From assembly GCA_964429235.1 (NCBI GenBank), contig CAYSAQ010000002.1, forward strand, positions 248,001 to 312,000: a DNA stretch of 64,000 nt, in the 5' to 3' direction. Positions 26,183-35,315 of the stretch are shown here, in pieces; the stretch's first letter is position 1, and every line of letters starts with the position of its first letter. This DNA comes from CAYSAQ01 sp964429235 (lineage in GTDB: Bacteria > Margulisbacteria > Riflemargulisbacteria > GWF2-35-9 > DYQY01). The translations under genes were made by a program, and so were the position numbers. Under the pieces are notes generated by a model. That model had not been told where the DNA came from and searched no databases. It was given only the letters and a program-made list of their open reading frames with translations.

Positions 26183-27643
26183 TTATTTGGCTCCTTTGTT
26201 GATGATGCTCATTAATAATGGTGTTTTTTGATATGTATCCAATAGTGATGACAATTTGTTTATTAGTAGCATTTTGCTGCTTTTTAATGAAGCAAGATGC
26301 ATCTTTGTTCCAAGGAGTTTGTCTTGGGCATTAATAAGAAAATACAAAGAGCTTCTTCCTTGCTTAAACTTCTTTTCTTCAAGTGCTGCAAATTCTATGG
26401 ATAAGTTTACTAGTTCTTCGTTTTCTCTAATCATTTCATCTAAGGATTTAATGTTTTGGTAAATAGTAAGAAGTCCATCAACACTATCTTTCATTATGTT
26501 TTCATTTTCTTTTTGTATTTTAGTTAATCTTTCTCTGGCTGCTTGTTCTTCTTTATTTGCAGCAGTGTTTTGCAAAGGAGTTTCAATTTGTAATCCGATA
26601 CTAAATGGAGACTGAGATCCTAGATTATTAGCCATGTCCTCTTTTGTGTTTTCTGCAGAACCAACAGTTTTAGATAGGAACAGTTCGGCTGATGGTTTTG
26701 ACTTGTTTTCTTGGTAAAGCAAAGTTTCTTTTTGCATTTTTTCTTGTATTTTTAATAGCTTTGCAAGTTTCGATCTTGTTTGAAGGTAATTAACAGAGTC
26801 TGCTACTCGGCCATCTACACCTAGTTGAATGTTGTTTTGAGGTAATAATGATGTAGCGTCTTTGTTTTTTGCATCACCAATTCGGGAAGCAATGACCAAT
26901 CCTTTATTTTCTAAGCCTTGCTTTGCCGATAGAAATTGAACCGATTTAGATTTCAAGCTTTGGTTTGCTTGTACAAGTTCTAGTTTTTCAGAAGCACCTC
27001 TTTTGTATTGTTTTTCTACAAATGATACTTGGTCTTTAGCTTTATTATATTGTTCTTTGGTAATAACCATTGTGATATAAGCAAGCTGCCACGAAAGATA
27101 ATCATCGATTAGTGTTTTATAAAAATTCTCTAAATCTTCAGAGTATTTAATTGAAGCGAGTTCGTTGCCGAATTTAGCAAGTTGTAATGGATATCTGTCC
27201 ATTTGTCCAAAAGCATTTTTCAGTAATGGTTGCACGATACTAATGTTTAAATTCGCGTTGTAAATAGTAGAAGTTCCACCATTGAACCCAGGGATTGCTT
27301 TCATGCGAGTAGCTTCAGATGTTAGGTTTAGCCTCGTTCCTGTATCTGCTAATAAAGAAGATAGCCCTGCTTGTGCTACAAGTATCTCGGTGTCACCACT
27401 GTACATTGTTGTTCCTTGCATGGAGTATCCTTTTGTATAAGAAGAAGACATGAAAAGGTTCCAGTCATTTATGCCCTTTGCCATGTCGTTGGCATTCAGT
27501 TGTGCCATATATTCTGCTTGGCTTTTCTCAACCAATGGATGGTTATTTAGTGCTAGTTCTAGGTAATCATCTAAAAGCAGAACTTGTGGTGTTTGAGCAA
27601 AAGACACACACAGTATTCCTAGTAGTATTATTATTCTTTTCAT
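26183..27643 (-). CDS. TolC-like outer-membrane efflux protein
   Basis: A 486-residue outer-membrane efflux protein. It has an N-terminal signal sequence (MKRIIILLGILCVSFAQ), the early LDDYLELALNNHPLVEKSQAEYMA segment typical of the family's first helix, and long alpha-helical stretches with coiled-coil character (residues about 190-240 and 360-440). It would form the trimeric channel for the RND pump encoded immediately downstream. AAGGAG precedes the ATG. Confidence 0.88.
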   Translation of the reverse strand: MKRIIILLGILCVSFAQTPQVLLLDDYLELALNNHPLVEKSQAEYMAQLNANDMAKGINDWNLFMSSSYTKGYSMQGTTMYSGDTEILVAQAGLSSLLADTGTRLNLTSEATRMKAIPGFNGGTSTIYNANLNISIVQPLLKNAFGQMDRYPLQLAKFGNELASIKYSEDLENFYKTLIDDYLSWQLAYITMVITKEQYNKAKDQVSFVEKQYKRGASEKLELVQANQSLKSKSVQFLSAKQGLENKGLVIASRIGDAKNKDATSLLPQNNIQLGVDGRVADSVNYLQTRSKLAKLLKIQEKMQKETLLYQENKSKPSAELFLSKTVGSAENTKEDMANNLGSQSPFSIGLQIETPLQNTAANKEEQAARERLTKIQKENENIMKDSVDGLLTIYQNIKSLDEMIRENEELVNLSIEFAALEEKKFKQGRSSLYFLINAQDKLLGTKMHLASLKSSKMLLINKLSSLLDTYQKTPLLMSIINKGAK

Positions 27644-27752
27644 TTTAGTCTCCTTTTGTATAATCTGTATAATATATTTGATTTCTACTTTTTAAGTAGT
27701 AGCATTATATTATAGTATATTGAGAATGAGTAGAGAAAGGGCGGAGTTACCT

Positions 27753-28508
27753 ATGGAACAAATAACTAGTTTTCAAAATCCAAAATATAGAAACCTTGGC
27801 AAGCTTCATAGCAAGAAGCATCGTGATGCCATGTCATTATTTATTGTAGAGGGCGAAAAAGAAATAACTTTTGCTTTGCGAAACGGCTATGTTTGCCAGG
27901 AACTATGGGGCACAGAAGAAAAGTTAGAAGTAATAAATGTTGAGACTGCTAAATACCTTATTAATAGGGGAATGTTTGAAAAGATTGGGTACAGAGAAAA
28001 AACAGAGTCAATCTTGGGTGTTTTTCAAAAAAAAGATGAGCAGATAGACTTGTCTGGCGCAGAGAATATTCTTGTTTGTGAAAAAATTGAAAAGCCTGGG
28101 AATATTGGGGCCTTATTTAGAATAGCTGACGGTGCTGGCGCCGATTTGATTGTTTTTACGGAACAAGACACTGATATTTATAGCCCAAATGTTATAAGAA
28201 ATAGTGTGGGAACTTTTTTTTCAACAAAGTTTGGCTGTATAGATAAAGAAAACTTATATATAGGATTAAAGAAACATGGCGTTGAAATTATGGTGGCAAC
28301 TCCAGAAGCTACGAATCCTTATTATAAGGAAAATCTATCTGTGAAAAGTGCGCTTGTAGTAGGAAGTGAGCATAACGGTGTTTCTGACTATTGGAAAGAA
28401 AAAGCTGATATAAAGTTATCTATTCCAATGCTGGGCGAAAATGATTCCTTAAACGTAGGTATAAGCGTAGCAGTTGTTATGTATGAGAAGGTTCGTCAGT
28501 TATCGTGA
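27753..28508 (+). CDS. TrmH/SpoU-family RNA 2'-O-methyltransferase
   Basis: I choose the ATG at 27753 (MEQITSFQNPKYR) because GGGCGGAG lies six bases upstream and the protein then starts as this family normally does; in-frame TTG and ATG codons 27-33 bases earlier lack a Shine-Dalgarno. The 251-residue protein has a short N-terminal substrate-binding domain (LFIVEGEKEI) and a SPOUT knot with its three motifs: EKPGNIGALFRIADGAGAD, VVGSEHNGVSDYW and LNVGISVAVVMYE. It methylates a ribose 2'-OH in rRNA or tRNA; the target nucleotide is unknown. It is the first gene of the long co-directional block. Confidence 0.85.
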   Translation: MEQITSFQNPKYRNLGKLHSKKHRDAMSLFIVEGEKEITFALRNGYVCQELWGTEEKLEVINVETAKYLINRGMFEKIGYREKTESILGVFQKKDEQIDLSGAENILVCEKIEKPGNIGALFRIADGAGADLIVFTEQDTDIYSPNVIRNSVGTFFSTKFGCIDKENLYIGLKKHGVEIMVATPEATNPYYKENLSVKSALVVGSEHNGVSDYWKEKADIKLSIPMLGENDSLNVGISVAVVMYEKVRQLS

Positions 28509-28669
28509 AGCGTCCTGCAGTAGCTTCTGTATTGTTGTTGGTAGTTATCACGGTTTTACTTATGGTTGCAAATTATTATATAGAGTCATTGTCTATTCAA
28601 AAGCAACAATTGCAATTTATGAAGGATAGTCTTATAAAAGATGTTGAAGAATTTAACAGTCTGCAATAA
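28505..28669 (+). CDS. Small single-span membrane protein (54 residues)
   Basis: A short gene starting at GTG (28505) that overlaps the stop of the methyltransferase gene by four bases (GTGA). The product has a hydrophobic span at residues about 6-24 followed by a polar, Gln/Lys/Glu-rich helix (IQKQQLQFMKDSLIKDVEEF) with heptad-like spacing. This is the shape of FtsL/DivIC-like or other small bitopic proteins, but it is too short to assign. The translational overlap and open frame support a real gene. Confidence 0.55.
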   Translation: MKRPAVASVLLLVVITVLLMVANYYIESLSIQKQQLQFMKDSLIKDVEEFNSLQ

Positions 28670-28701
28670 TATCATACAAGCGAAAAGAGGATGAAAGTTT
28701 T

Positions 28702-29199
28702 ATGCAAGTAGATGTAACACCATTATTATCAGAAATAGGAAATTCAGAAGAATATTCTTTGGATGAGCCGTTTAAATTAGATTTAGGCGAAGATATGTCG
28801 CTAAAGGATAATGTAGTGCTAGAAGTGACAGTAGTTAATTCTGGAATGGGTTTGGTTGCAAAGGGAAGGATTTCGACAATTGTGAGCTTAGAATGCTCAA
28901 TATGTTTGAAGCAATTTGACGAGAAAATTTCTTTTGAGTTTGAAGAGCGTTTTGTAGATGAATCCAAAAAATATTTTTCTGATGAGAAAGATTACGAAGT
29001 TCAGAATGATGACGTATTCTTCACGTATAGCGCAGATTTAACGATAGATTTCTCTGAAATGGCACGTGAACTTATTATTTTAAATTTGCCAATAGCACCT
29101 AAATGTGATATAAATTGTCAGGTTCAGAAACAAGAAGAGAAAAAGACAATAGATCCAAGACTGGCTGTTTTGGAACAACTAAAAAAGACGGAGGACTAG
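28702..29199 (+). CDS. yceD: DUF177/YceD-family protein
   Basis: A 165-residue DUF177 protein, the family almost always encoded just before L32. The core is GRISTIVSLECSICLKQFDEKISFEFEERF, with the paired cysteines of CSIC, followed by an acidic loop and DFSEMARELIILNLPIAPKC. Plant and bacterial homologues affect 23S rRNA accumulation, so a role in ribosome assembly is likely. It ends one base before rpmF. Confidence 0.9.
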   Translation: MQVDVTPLLSEIGNSEEYSLDEPFKLDLGEDMSLKDNVVLEVTVVNSGMGLVAKGRISTIVSLECSICLKQFDEKISFEFEERFVDESKKYFSDEKDYEVQNDDVFFTYSADLTIDFSEMARELIILNLPIAPKCDINCQVQKQEEKKTIDPRLAVLEQLKKTED

Positions 29200-29200
29200 A

Positions 29201-29389
29201 ATGGCAGTACCTAAAAAGAAAACCACTAAGATGAAGAGAGATCAGCGTAGAGCGCACTGGAAAGTTAAAATGCCAGAAATCTCAACTTGTCCTAATTGTC
29301 AGGCAGACGTTAGACCTTATCATGTTTGCACATCCTGTGGTGAATACCAAGGGCGTCAGATTTTGAATAAAACAGCAGTAGCTGAATAA
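29201..29389 (+). CDS. rpmF: 50S ribosomal protein L32
   Basis: A 62-residue L32. It starts with the diagnostic MAVPKKKTTK, continues MKRDQRRAHWK, and has a zinc-binding CPNC...CTSCGEYQGR ribbon with all four cysteines. It is part of the large ribosomal subunit. It lies in the classical yceD-rpmF-plsX-fabH order; AAGACGGAGG precedes the ATG. Confidence 0.97.
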   Translation: MAVPKKKTTKMKRDQRRAHWKVKMPEISTCPNCQADVRPYHVCTSCGEYQGRQILNKTAVAE

Positions 29390-29399
29390 TAAACCCCTA

Positions 29400-30395
29400 A
29401 TGAAAATAGCATTGGATGCAATGGGAGGAGATTTCGCCCCGAAGAACGAAGTTCTTGGTGCGATTGATGCTGTCCGCAAAAATTCAAAAATAGAAGTTGT
29501 TTTAGTCGGTGACGAAAAAGCAATAAACGAGGAGCTAGCAAAATATAAAACGCGAAAGCGTATTTCTGTTGTACATGCTAGTGACCGAATAAGCATGAAT
29601 GAACATCCTACAAAAGCAATTAAGAATAGCGACTCATCATTGATGGTTGCTATTAAGATTTTAAAAGAAGGTAACGTAGATGCACTTGTATCTGCTGGAA
29701 ACACTGGCGCAGTATTAGCTGCTTCTATATTTAAGATTGGAAGAATCGAGAATGTAGAGAGACCAGGCATCGTTGCCGTATTCCCAACAATAGGCAAGCC
29801 AATAGTCGCACTAGACCTTGGTGCGAATGCTGATTGTAAGCCAAAGCACTTGGTTCAATTTGCAAAAATGGGATCTATATATTCGCAGCATAGATTTGGC
29901 ATAGAGAAGCCAGAAGTAGCAATCCTTAATATAGGCGAAGAAGAAAAAAAAGGTAACGAGCTTACCACTGAGACATATCAAATATTAAAAAAAGATAAAG
30001 CGGTTAACTTTGTTGGCAACCTAGAGCCACAATATATATTTTCAGGTAAAGTAGATGTTGTTGTTTGTGATGGGTTTGTTGGAAATGTTGTCTTGAAGCT
30101 AGGAGAAGGACTTGTCTCTATGGTGTTTAAACTAATAAAAGCAACTATTAAGAAAAGCCTAATGGCTATGTTTGGCGCTGTGTTTATGGTTCCTGCATTA
30201 AAAAAGATTAAAAAGAAATTCGATTATGATGAGTTCGGAGGAACATTGTTATTAGGAGTAAAAAAACCAGTAATAATTGCTCATGGATCAGCTAGCCCAA
30301 AAGCATTAAGAAATGCAATTGGCGAAGCAGCTATTATGGTTGAGGAAAATGTTGTTGATGATATTAGAAATATTTTAGTTGAAGAAGAAAAATAA
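29400..30395 (+). CDS. plsX: Phosphate acyltransferase PlsX
   Basis: A 331-residue PlsX. It starts MKIALDAMGGDFAPKNEVLGA, the usual beginning of the family, and contains LVSAGNTGAVLAAS and GANADCKPKHLVQFA. It converts acyl-ACP and phosphate to acyl-phosphate, the first committed step toward phosphatidic acid with PlsY. The next gene is fabH, as in many bacteria. Confidence 0.96.
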   Translation: MKIALDAMGGDFAPKNEVLGAIDAVRKNSKIEVVLVGDEKAINEELAKYKTRKRISVVHASDRISMNEHPTKAIKNSDSSLMVAIKILKEGNVDALVSAGNTGAVLAASIFKIGRIENVERPGIVAVFPTIGKPIVALDLGANADCKPKHLVQFAKMGSIYSQHRFGIEKPEVAILNIGEEEKKGNELTTETYQILKKDKAVNFVGNLEPQYIFSGKVDVVVCDGFVGNVVLKLGEGLVSMVFKLIKATIKKSLMAMFGAVFMVPALKKIKKKFDYDEFGGTLLLGVKKPVIIAHGSASPKALRNAIGEAAIMVEENVVDDIRNILVEEEK

Positions 30396-30406
30396 GAGGG
30401 GTCAGA

Positions 30407-31399
30407 ATGTCAAATAACAGTTATGGAATAATAGGCTCAGGTAACGCAATTCCAAAAAAGAAATTTATGAATGATGATTTTGTTAAGCTAGGGCTTGAAA
30501 CAAATGATGAGTGGATAGCTTCACGAACAGGGATAAGACAAAGATTTATTGCAGAAGAAGAAACATCTGCAAGTTTGGCTATAGAAGCAGCAAGTAAAGC
30601 AATTGATAATGCGGGTATTGATAAAGATGATGTCGACCTTATTATAGTTGCCACAACAACTCCAGATTATCAATTGTTTCCATCTACTGCTTGTTTGGTT
30701 CAAGGCGCATTAGATATAAAGGAGACAGCAGCTTTTGATATTAGCGCTGCTTGTACTGGTTTTATTTATGCACTTGATACAGCAGTAAAGATGATGAAAT
30801 CAGGGTTATATAAGAATGCATTAGTAATTGGGACGGACACATTAAGCAAATATTGCGACTGGAAAGATCGTTCTACAGTTGTTCTTTTTGGTGATGGCGC
30901 AGGCGCTGTCGTTTTAGGTAAGGTAGAAGATGGATATGGTTTGCTTTCTTCATATCTTGGCGCTAAAGGTCAGGACTATGATAAATTGATTATTCCAAAG
31001 GGTGGATCAAAGGAAAAACTAACCAAAGAGACAGTTAACGACCCACTAGCTTCCATCCAAATGGATGGCCGAGCAATTTACAAATTCGCAATAAATATTA
31101 TTGTGAAAATGATGGATGAAGCTTTAGCTACTGCTGGGCTGAAGAAAGAGGACGTTACCTTCTTAATACCGCATCAAGCGAACAAAAGAATGATCGATTA
31201 TGCGCAAGATAAGTTAGGATTGTCGGATAATCAGGTGTATGTTAACATTGACAAATATGGCAATACATCCGGCGCATCAATCCCAATAGCAATCACTGAA
31301 GTAATGAGCAAAAACCTCCTTAAAAAAGGAGATATAGTGATAACTGTGGGCTTTGGCGCAGGGCTTACCTACGGGGCAAATGTTATTAAATGGATATAA
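30407..31399 (+). CDS. fabH: 3-Oxoacyl-ACP synthase III
   Basis: A 330-residue KAS III with the complete Cys-His-Asn triad: Cys in ISAACTGFIYAL (about residue 118), His in IPHQANKRMIDY and Asn in YGNTSGASIPIA. It condenses acetyl-CoA with malonyl-ACP and starts type II fatty-acid synthesis. GAGGGG precedes the ATG. It sits between plsX and the acyl-CoA dehydrogenase gene. Confidence 0.96.
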   Translation: MSNNSYGIIGSGNAIPKKKFMNDDFVKLGLETNDEWIASRTGIRQRFIAEEETSASLAIEAASKAIDNAGIDKDDVDLIIVATTTPDYQLFPSTACLVQGALDIKETAAFDISAACTGFIYALDTAVKMMKSGLYKNALVIGTDTLSKYCDWKDRSTVVLFGDGAGAVVLGKVEDGYGLLSSYLGAKGQDYDKLIIPKGGSKEKLTKETVNDPLASIQMDGRAIYKFAINIIVKMMDEALATAGLKKEDVTFLIPHQANKRMIDYAQDKLGLSDNQVYVNIDKYGNTSGASIPIAITEVMSKNLLKKGDIVITVGFGAGLTYGANVIKWI

Positions 31400-31430
31400 A
31401 AAAAACATATAAAAAAATAGGAGGAAAAAA

Positions 31431-32591
31431 GTGGAATATTTCTTAACAGACGAACAAAAAATGATCGTTGATCTATCAAAAAAGATTACGGACGAATATA
31501 TCATTCCAGAAAGAGCAAGATTAGATAAGGAAGAAATCTTCCCAACAGAAATCTTAAAGAAGATTGCAGAAGCTGATCTTTATGGACTATATATCCCAGA
31601 AGCATATGGTGGCTTCGGTGGTGGAGTTATGGACTTCATATTAGCAGTAGAAGAATTTAGTAAAGGATGTATCGGCGTATCTGTGTCTTTCGCAGCAAAC
31701 GCTCTTGGTATTTATCCTGTTCTAGCTTTCGGAACTGAAGAACAAAAACAAAAATATTTACCAGCTATAGCAGCTGGTACAAGCCAAGCAGCTTTCGGCC
31801 TTACAGAAGCTAACGCTGGGTCAGACGCAGGCGGAGTTCAAGCTACTGCAGAACTAAAAGGGGATCATTATATTCTTAATGGTACAAAACAATGGATAAC
31901 AAATGGCGCAGAAGCTGATACTTATACTGTTATTGCTATGACAGATAAGAACAAAGGTGCTCGCGGAGCATCTGCTTTCATCGTTGAAAAAGGATGGGAA
32001 GGTTTTACTTTCGGTAAGAAAGAAGACAAGTTAGGTATTAGAGCTAGTTCTACTACTGAGCTTATTTTCCAAGACGTTAAAGTTCCTAAAGAAAATTTAT
32101 TAGGTAGAGAAGGAGTGGGTTTTATCATTGCTATGAAAAACTTAGACCATTCTAGACCAGGTATCGCAGCTCAGGGTGTAGGACTTGCACAAGGAGCTAT
32201 GGAAGCAGCTGTTAAATACTCTAGAGAAAGAGTTCAGTTTGGTAAGCCAATATCTTCTTTCCAAGCTAACCAACATAAGTTAGCTAATATGGCTACACAG
32301 ATTGAAGCATCAAGAGCTCTTTTATATCAAACAGCTAAGAATATTGATTCTGGTGTAAAAGATTTTTCAAGAGCATCAGCTATGTGCAAACTTATGGCTA
32401 CAGACGTATGTATGGCTACAACAAATGAAGCACTACAGATTTTTGGTGGATATGGTTATATGAAAGAATATCCTATCGAAAAAATGTTTAGAGATGCTAA
32501 GATTCTTCAGATTTATGAAGGCACAAACGAAATTCAGAGAAATGTTATTGCTTTGGATGTAATCAAAGAAAGCGCAAGAAAAGACAAGTAG
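31431..32591 (+). CDS. Acyl-CoA dehydrogenase (short-chain type)
   Basis: A 386-residue FAD-dependent acyl-CoA dehydrogenase, starting at GTG with AGGAGG seven bases upstream. Family marks are FGLTEANAGSDAGG (FAD/substrate site), WITNGAEAD, the FGKPISSFQANQHKLANMA helix and QIYEGTNEIQRNVIA, whose Glu is the catalytic base of the short-chain class. It oxidises acyl-CoA to enoyl-CoA, or the reverse as in butyryl-CoA dehydrogenase, passing electrons to the EtfAB pair encoded next. Its place between fabH and fabD is unusual. Confidence 0.93.
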   Translation: MEYFLTDEQKMIVDLSKKITDEYIIPERARLDKEEIFPTEILKKIAEADLYGLYIPEAYGGFGGGVMDFILAVEEFSKGCIGVSVSFAANALGIYPVLAFGTEEQKQKYLPAIAAGTSQAAFGLTEANAGSDAGGVQATAELKGDHYILNGTKQWITNGAEADTYTVIAMTDKNKGARGASAFIVEKGWEGFTFGKKEDKLGIRASSTTELIFQDVKVPKENLLGREGVGFIIAMKNLDHSRPGIAAQGVGLAQGAMEAAVKYSRERVQFGKPISSFQANQHKLANMATQIEASRALLYQTAKNIDSGVKDFSRASAMCKLMATDVCMATTNEALQIFGGYGYMKEYPIEKMFRDAKILQIYEGTNEIQRNVIALDVIKESARKDK

Positions 32592-32611
32592 TCTTTAGGA
32601 GGTAGAGTTAA

Positions 32612-33397
32612 ATGAATATTGCAGTTTGTATTAAACAGGTGCCTGACTCAGACAAGGTTACTATCGATAGAGAGACTAACCGTCTAAATAGAGTAGGTGT
32701 TCCTAGTGTTATCAATCCATTCGATGAGAATGCATTAGAAATGGCACTTCAAATGAAAGAACAGTATGGAGCGAAGGTAACAGTTATTACTATGGGACCT
32801 CCTCAAGCAGAGCAAGCTTTGAGAGAAGCTATTTCTGTTGGAGCTGATGAAGCTATTCTTGTTACAGATAGAAAGTTTGCTGGAGCAGATACTTGGGCAA
32901 CTTCTTATACTTTGAGCATGGTTGTTAAAAAGGCTGGAGATTTTGATCTTATTCTTTTTGGTAAGCAAGCAATAGATGGTGATACTGCACAGGTTGGACC
33001 TGGCGTAGCGCACTTCCTTGATATTCCTGTTGTTACTTATGTTAAAGAAGCAGAGAAAACAGATACAGGATATAAAGTGAAAAGAGTAACTGAAGAAGGT
33101 TATCAGATTTGGGAAGTAGATGGTACCGCTGCATTTACTATAGTAAAAGAGGCAAACACAATGAGATTGCCTTCTTTAAAAGGTAAAATGAGAGCAAAGA
33201 GTGCGCCAATTACAACTTGGGGTGCGGAAGATATAGGAGCAGAAGATGCGAAGATCGGTCTTAACGGTTCTCCTACTATCGTAAGAAAAGTATTTGCTCC
33301 ACCAATTAAAACAAATAGAGAAACAATTGATAACGAAGACGTGACTCAAGCAGTTAAAGAACTGGTTGGGAAGCTAAAGGAGAGGAAGATACTATGA
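32612..33397 (+). CDS. etfB: Electron transfer flavoprotein beta subunit
   Basis: A 261-residue EtfB. It begins MNIAVCIKQVPDSDKVTI and contains NPFDENALEMALQMKEQYGAKVTVITMGP and the nucleotide-binding DLILFGKQAIDGDTAQVGP loop. It forms the AMP/FAD-binding heterodimer with EtfA, which follows with a four-base overlap, and serves the acyl-CoA dehydrogenase encoded just upstream. Whether it is a bifurcating type cannot be told by eye. AGGAGG precedes the ATG. Confidence 0.95.
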   Translation: MNIAVCIKQVPDSDKVTIDRETNRLNRVGVPSVINPFDENALEMALQMKEQYGAKVTVITMGPPQAEQALREAISVGADEAILVTDRKFAGADTWATSYTLSMVVKKAGDFDLILFGKQAIDGDTAQVGPGVAHFLDIPVVTYVKEAEKTDTGYKVKRVTEEGYQIWEVDGTAAFTIVKEANTMRLPSLKGKMRAKSAPITTWGAEDIGAEDAKIGLNGSPTIVRKVFAPPIKTNRETIDNEDVTQAVKELVGKLKERKIL

Positions 33398-34383
33398 GCG
33401 AGATTTGGATTTTTGCAGAACAACGTGACGGTGTAATAACTAAAGCGACTTTAGAATTGTTAAGCGAAGGACAGATATTAGCTGACAAGTCTGGCTATAC
33501 TTTATGTGCGGTTCTATTATCAGCTGATGATAGTGACTTACTACAGCTTCTATATAACTATGGAGCAAAGAAAGTATATTCAGCAGTAGATCCTAAACTG
33601 TCTTATTATCAGAATGATTATTATGCAAAGGTAATTGCTGACCTTGTGAAAGAAAACAAGCCAGAGATTATTCTTTATGGTGCAACTAGTGTTGGCAGAA
33701 GCTTAGCCCCAACAGTTGCCGTAATGGTAGATGCTGGACTTACAGCAGACTGTACTGAATTAGATTTTGATACAGAAGAAATGTTACTTACACAGACTAG
33801 ACCTGCTTTTGGTGGAAACATCATGGCAACTATTCTTTGTCCTAACCATAGACCACAAATGTCTACAGTTAGACCTAATGTTTTTAAGAAAACAGAAATA
33901 GGCACAAAAGAAAAAGGTGAAAAAATTGCTGTTAAAGCAGATCTTTCATCCATAAAAGATAGAATGAGAATGATTGAAGAGACTCATGAAGAGTCTGATG
34001 CTATTGATCTTAGTGAAGCAGAAATTATTGTTTCTGGTGGCAGAGGAGTAGGTTCTAAAGAAAACTTCGCAATAATCGATGCCTTAGCTAAAGAAATAGG
34101 CGCAGGAGTAGGCGCTTCAAGAGCCACTGTTGATGCAGAGTGGATTGCTCACTTTCATCAGGTTGGTCAGACAGGTAAGACAGTTTGTCCTAAGATTTAC
34201 ATTGCTTGTGGAATATCTGGTGCTATTCAGCACTTAGCAGGTATGCAAAGCTCTGATTTAGTCATTGCTGTTAATAAAGATCCTGAAGCACCAATTTTTG
34301 GTGTAGCAGATATCGGAGTTGTTGGCGATTTGCATGCGATAGTTCCGGAACTAACAAAACAAATAAAGGCATCTAAGAGCTAA
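33394..34383 (+). CDS. etfA: Electron transfer flavoprotein alpha subunit
   Basis: A 329-residue EtfA that binds FAD. The C-terminal FAD domain is complete: VSGGRGVGSKENF, GASRATVDAEWI, the VGQTGKTVCPKIYIACGISGAIQH loop and DPEAPIFGVADIGVVGDL. It starts MSEIWIFAEQRDG. It pairs with EtfB and exchanges electrons with the acyl-CoA dehydrogenase; the downstream fabD starts one base after its stop. Confidence 0.96.
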   Translation: MSEIWIFAEQRDGVITKATLELLSEGQILADKSGYTLCAVLLSADDSDLLQLLYNYGAKKVYSAVDPKLSYYQNDYYAKVIADLVKENKPEIILYGATSVGRSLAPTVAVMVDAGLTADCTELDFDTEEMLLTQTRPAFGGNIMATILCPNHRPQMSTVRPNVFKKTEIGTKEKGEKIAVKADLSSIKDRMRMIEETHEESDAIDLSEAEIIVSGGRGVGSKENFAIIDALAKEIGAGVGASRATVDAEWIAHFHQVGQTGKTVCPKIYIACGISGAIQHLAGMQSSDLVIAVNKDPEAPIFGVADIGVVGDLHAIVPELTKQIKASKS

Positions 34384-34384
34384 A

Positions 34385-35302
34385 ATGAGCAGTACAGCTT
34401 TTATATATCCAGGACAGGGTTCTCAATTTGTGGGTATGGCTAAATCTATGGTTGAATCAAACCTAGATTTCTTTGCTGACCATATTGAGGTTATTAATGA
34501 AATTTGTGGAGAAGACTTTTTAGAGCTTATGTTCGAAGGTCCGATAGAAGACCTTAGTGTAACTACAAATACTCAGCCTGCATTATTTATTGCATCTGCT
34601 TTAGTAACGGACCTTTTAAAAGAGAAGGGTGCTAATCCTAAGTTTGTCGCAGGACATAGTTTAGGAGAGTATTCCGCGTTATATGCAGCAGAAGTTTTCA
34701 ATTTTCGCACAGGGCTCACTCTTGTTAAACAAAGAGGCGATATGATGAACAAAGCAGTTCCTGCTGGAGTAGGAACAATGGCAGCAATTATTGGACTAGC
34801 TCCTGAGAAAATCGAAGAGATTTCAAAAGACGCTGGTATTGAAGTTGCTAACTATAACAATGCATCACAAATAATTGTTTCAGGTGAAAAAGAAAAAGTT
34901 GTAGCTAGTTTGGTAGCATTTAGTGAAGCTGGAGCAAAGAGAGCCATGGAGCTTAATGTAAGTGGACCATTTCATTCATCATTAATGAAACCAATGGCAG
35001 ATGAATTTTCTCAGTTTTTGAGTGATATGGATTTTGTAGATGCAAAGATTCCCGTAGTTACAAATGTAGATGCTATGATTACAACAGATGCGAATGAAAT
35101 CAAAAAAAAGCTAGTAAAACAATTGTACTCTTCAGTATACTGGATGCAGTCAGTTGAAAAACTAACAGCAAAAGGCGTGGACTCATATATTGAGTGCGGA
35201 GCTGGTAAAGTATTAACTGGGATTACAAAAAGAATTAGTAAAACTTCTCAATTCACAGCTATTGATAATAGCGATGATTTGATAAGATATATTGAAGGAT
35301 AA
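34385..35302 (+). CDS. fabD: Malonyl-CoA:ACP transacylase
   Basis: A 305-residue FabD. The opening AFIYPGQGSQFVGMAK is the oxyanion-hole segment and FVAGHSLGEYSALYAA is the catalytic GHSLGE. NVSGPFHSSLMKPMADEF contains the His partner. It loads malonyl groups on the acyl carrier protein encoded downstream. Confidence 0.96.
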   Translation: MSSTAFIYPGQGSQFVGMAKSMVESNLDFFADHIEVINEICGEDFLELMFEGPIEDLSVTTNTQPALFIASALVTDLLKEKGANPKFVAGHSLGEYSALYAAEVFNFRTGLTLVKQRGDMMNKAVPAGVGTMAAIIGLAPEKIEEISKDAGIEVANYNNASQIIVSGEKEKVVASLVAFSEAGAKRAMELNVSGPFHSSLMKPMADEFSQFLSDMDFVDAKIPVVTNVDAMITTDANEIKKKLVKQLYSSVYWMQSVEKLTAKGVDSYIECGAGKVLTGITKRISKTSQFTAIDNSDDLIRYIEG

Positions 35303-35315
35303 AGAGGAGGAGCTT

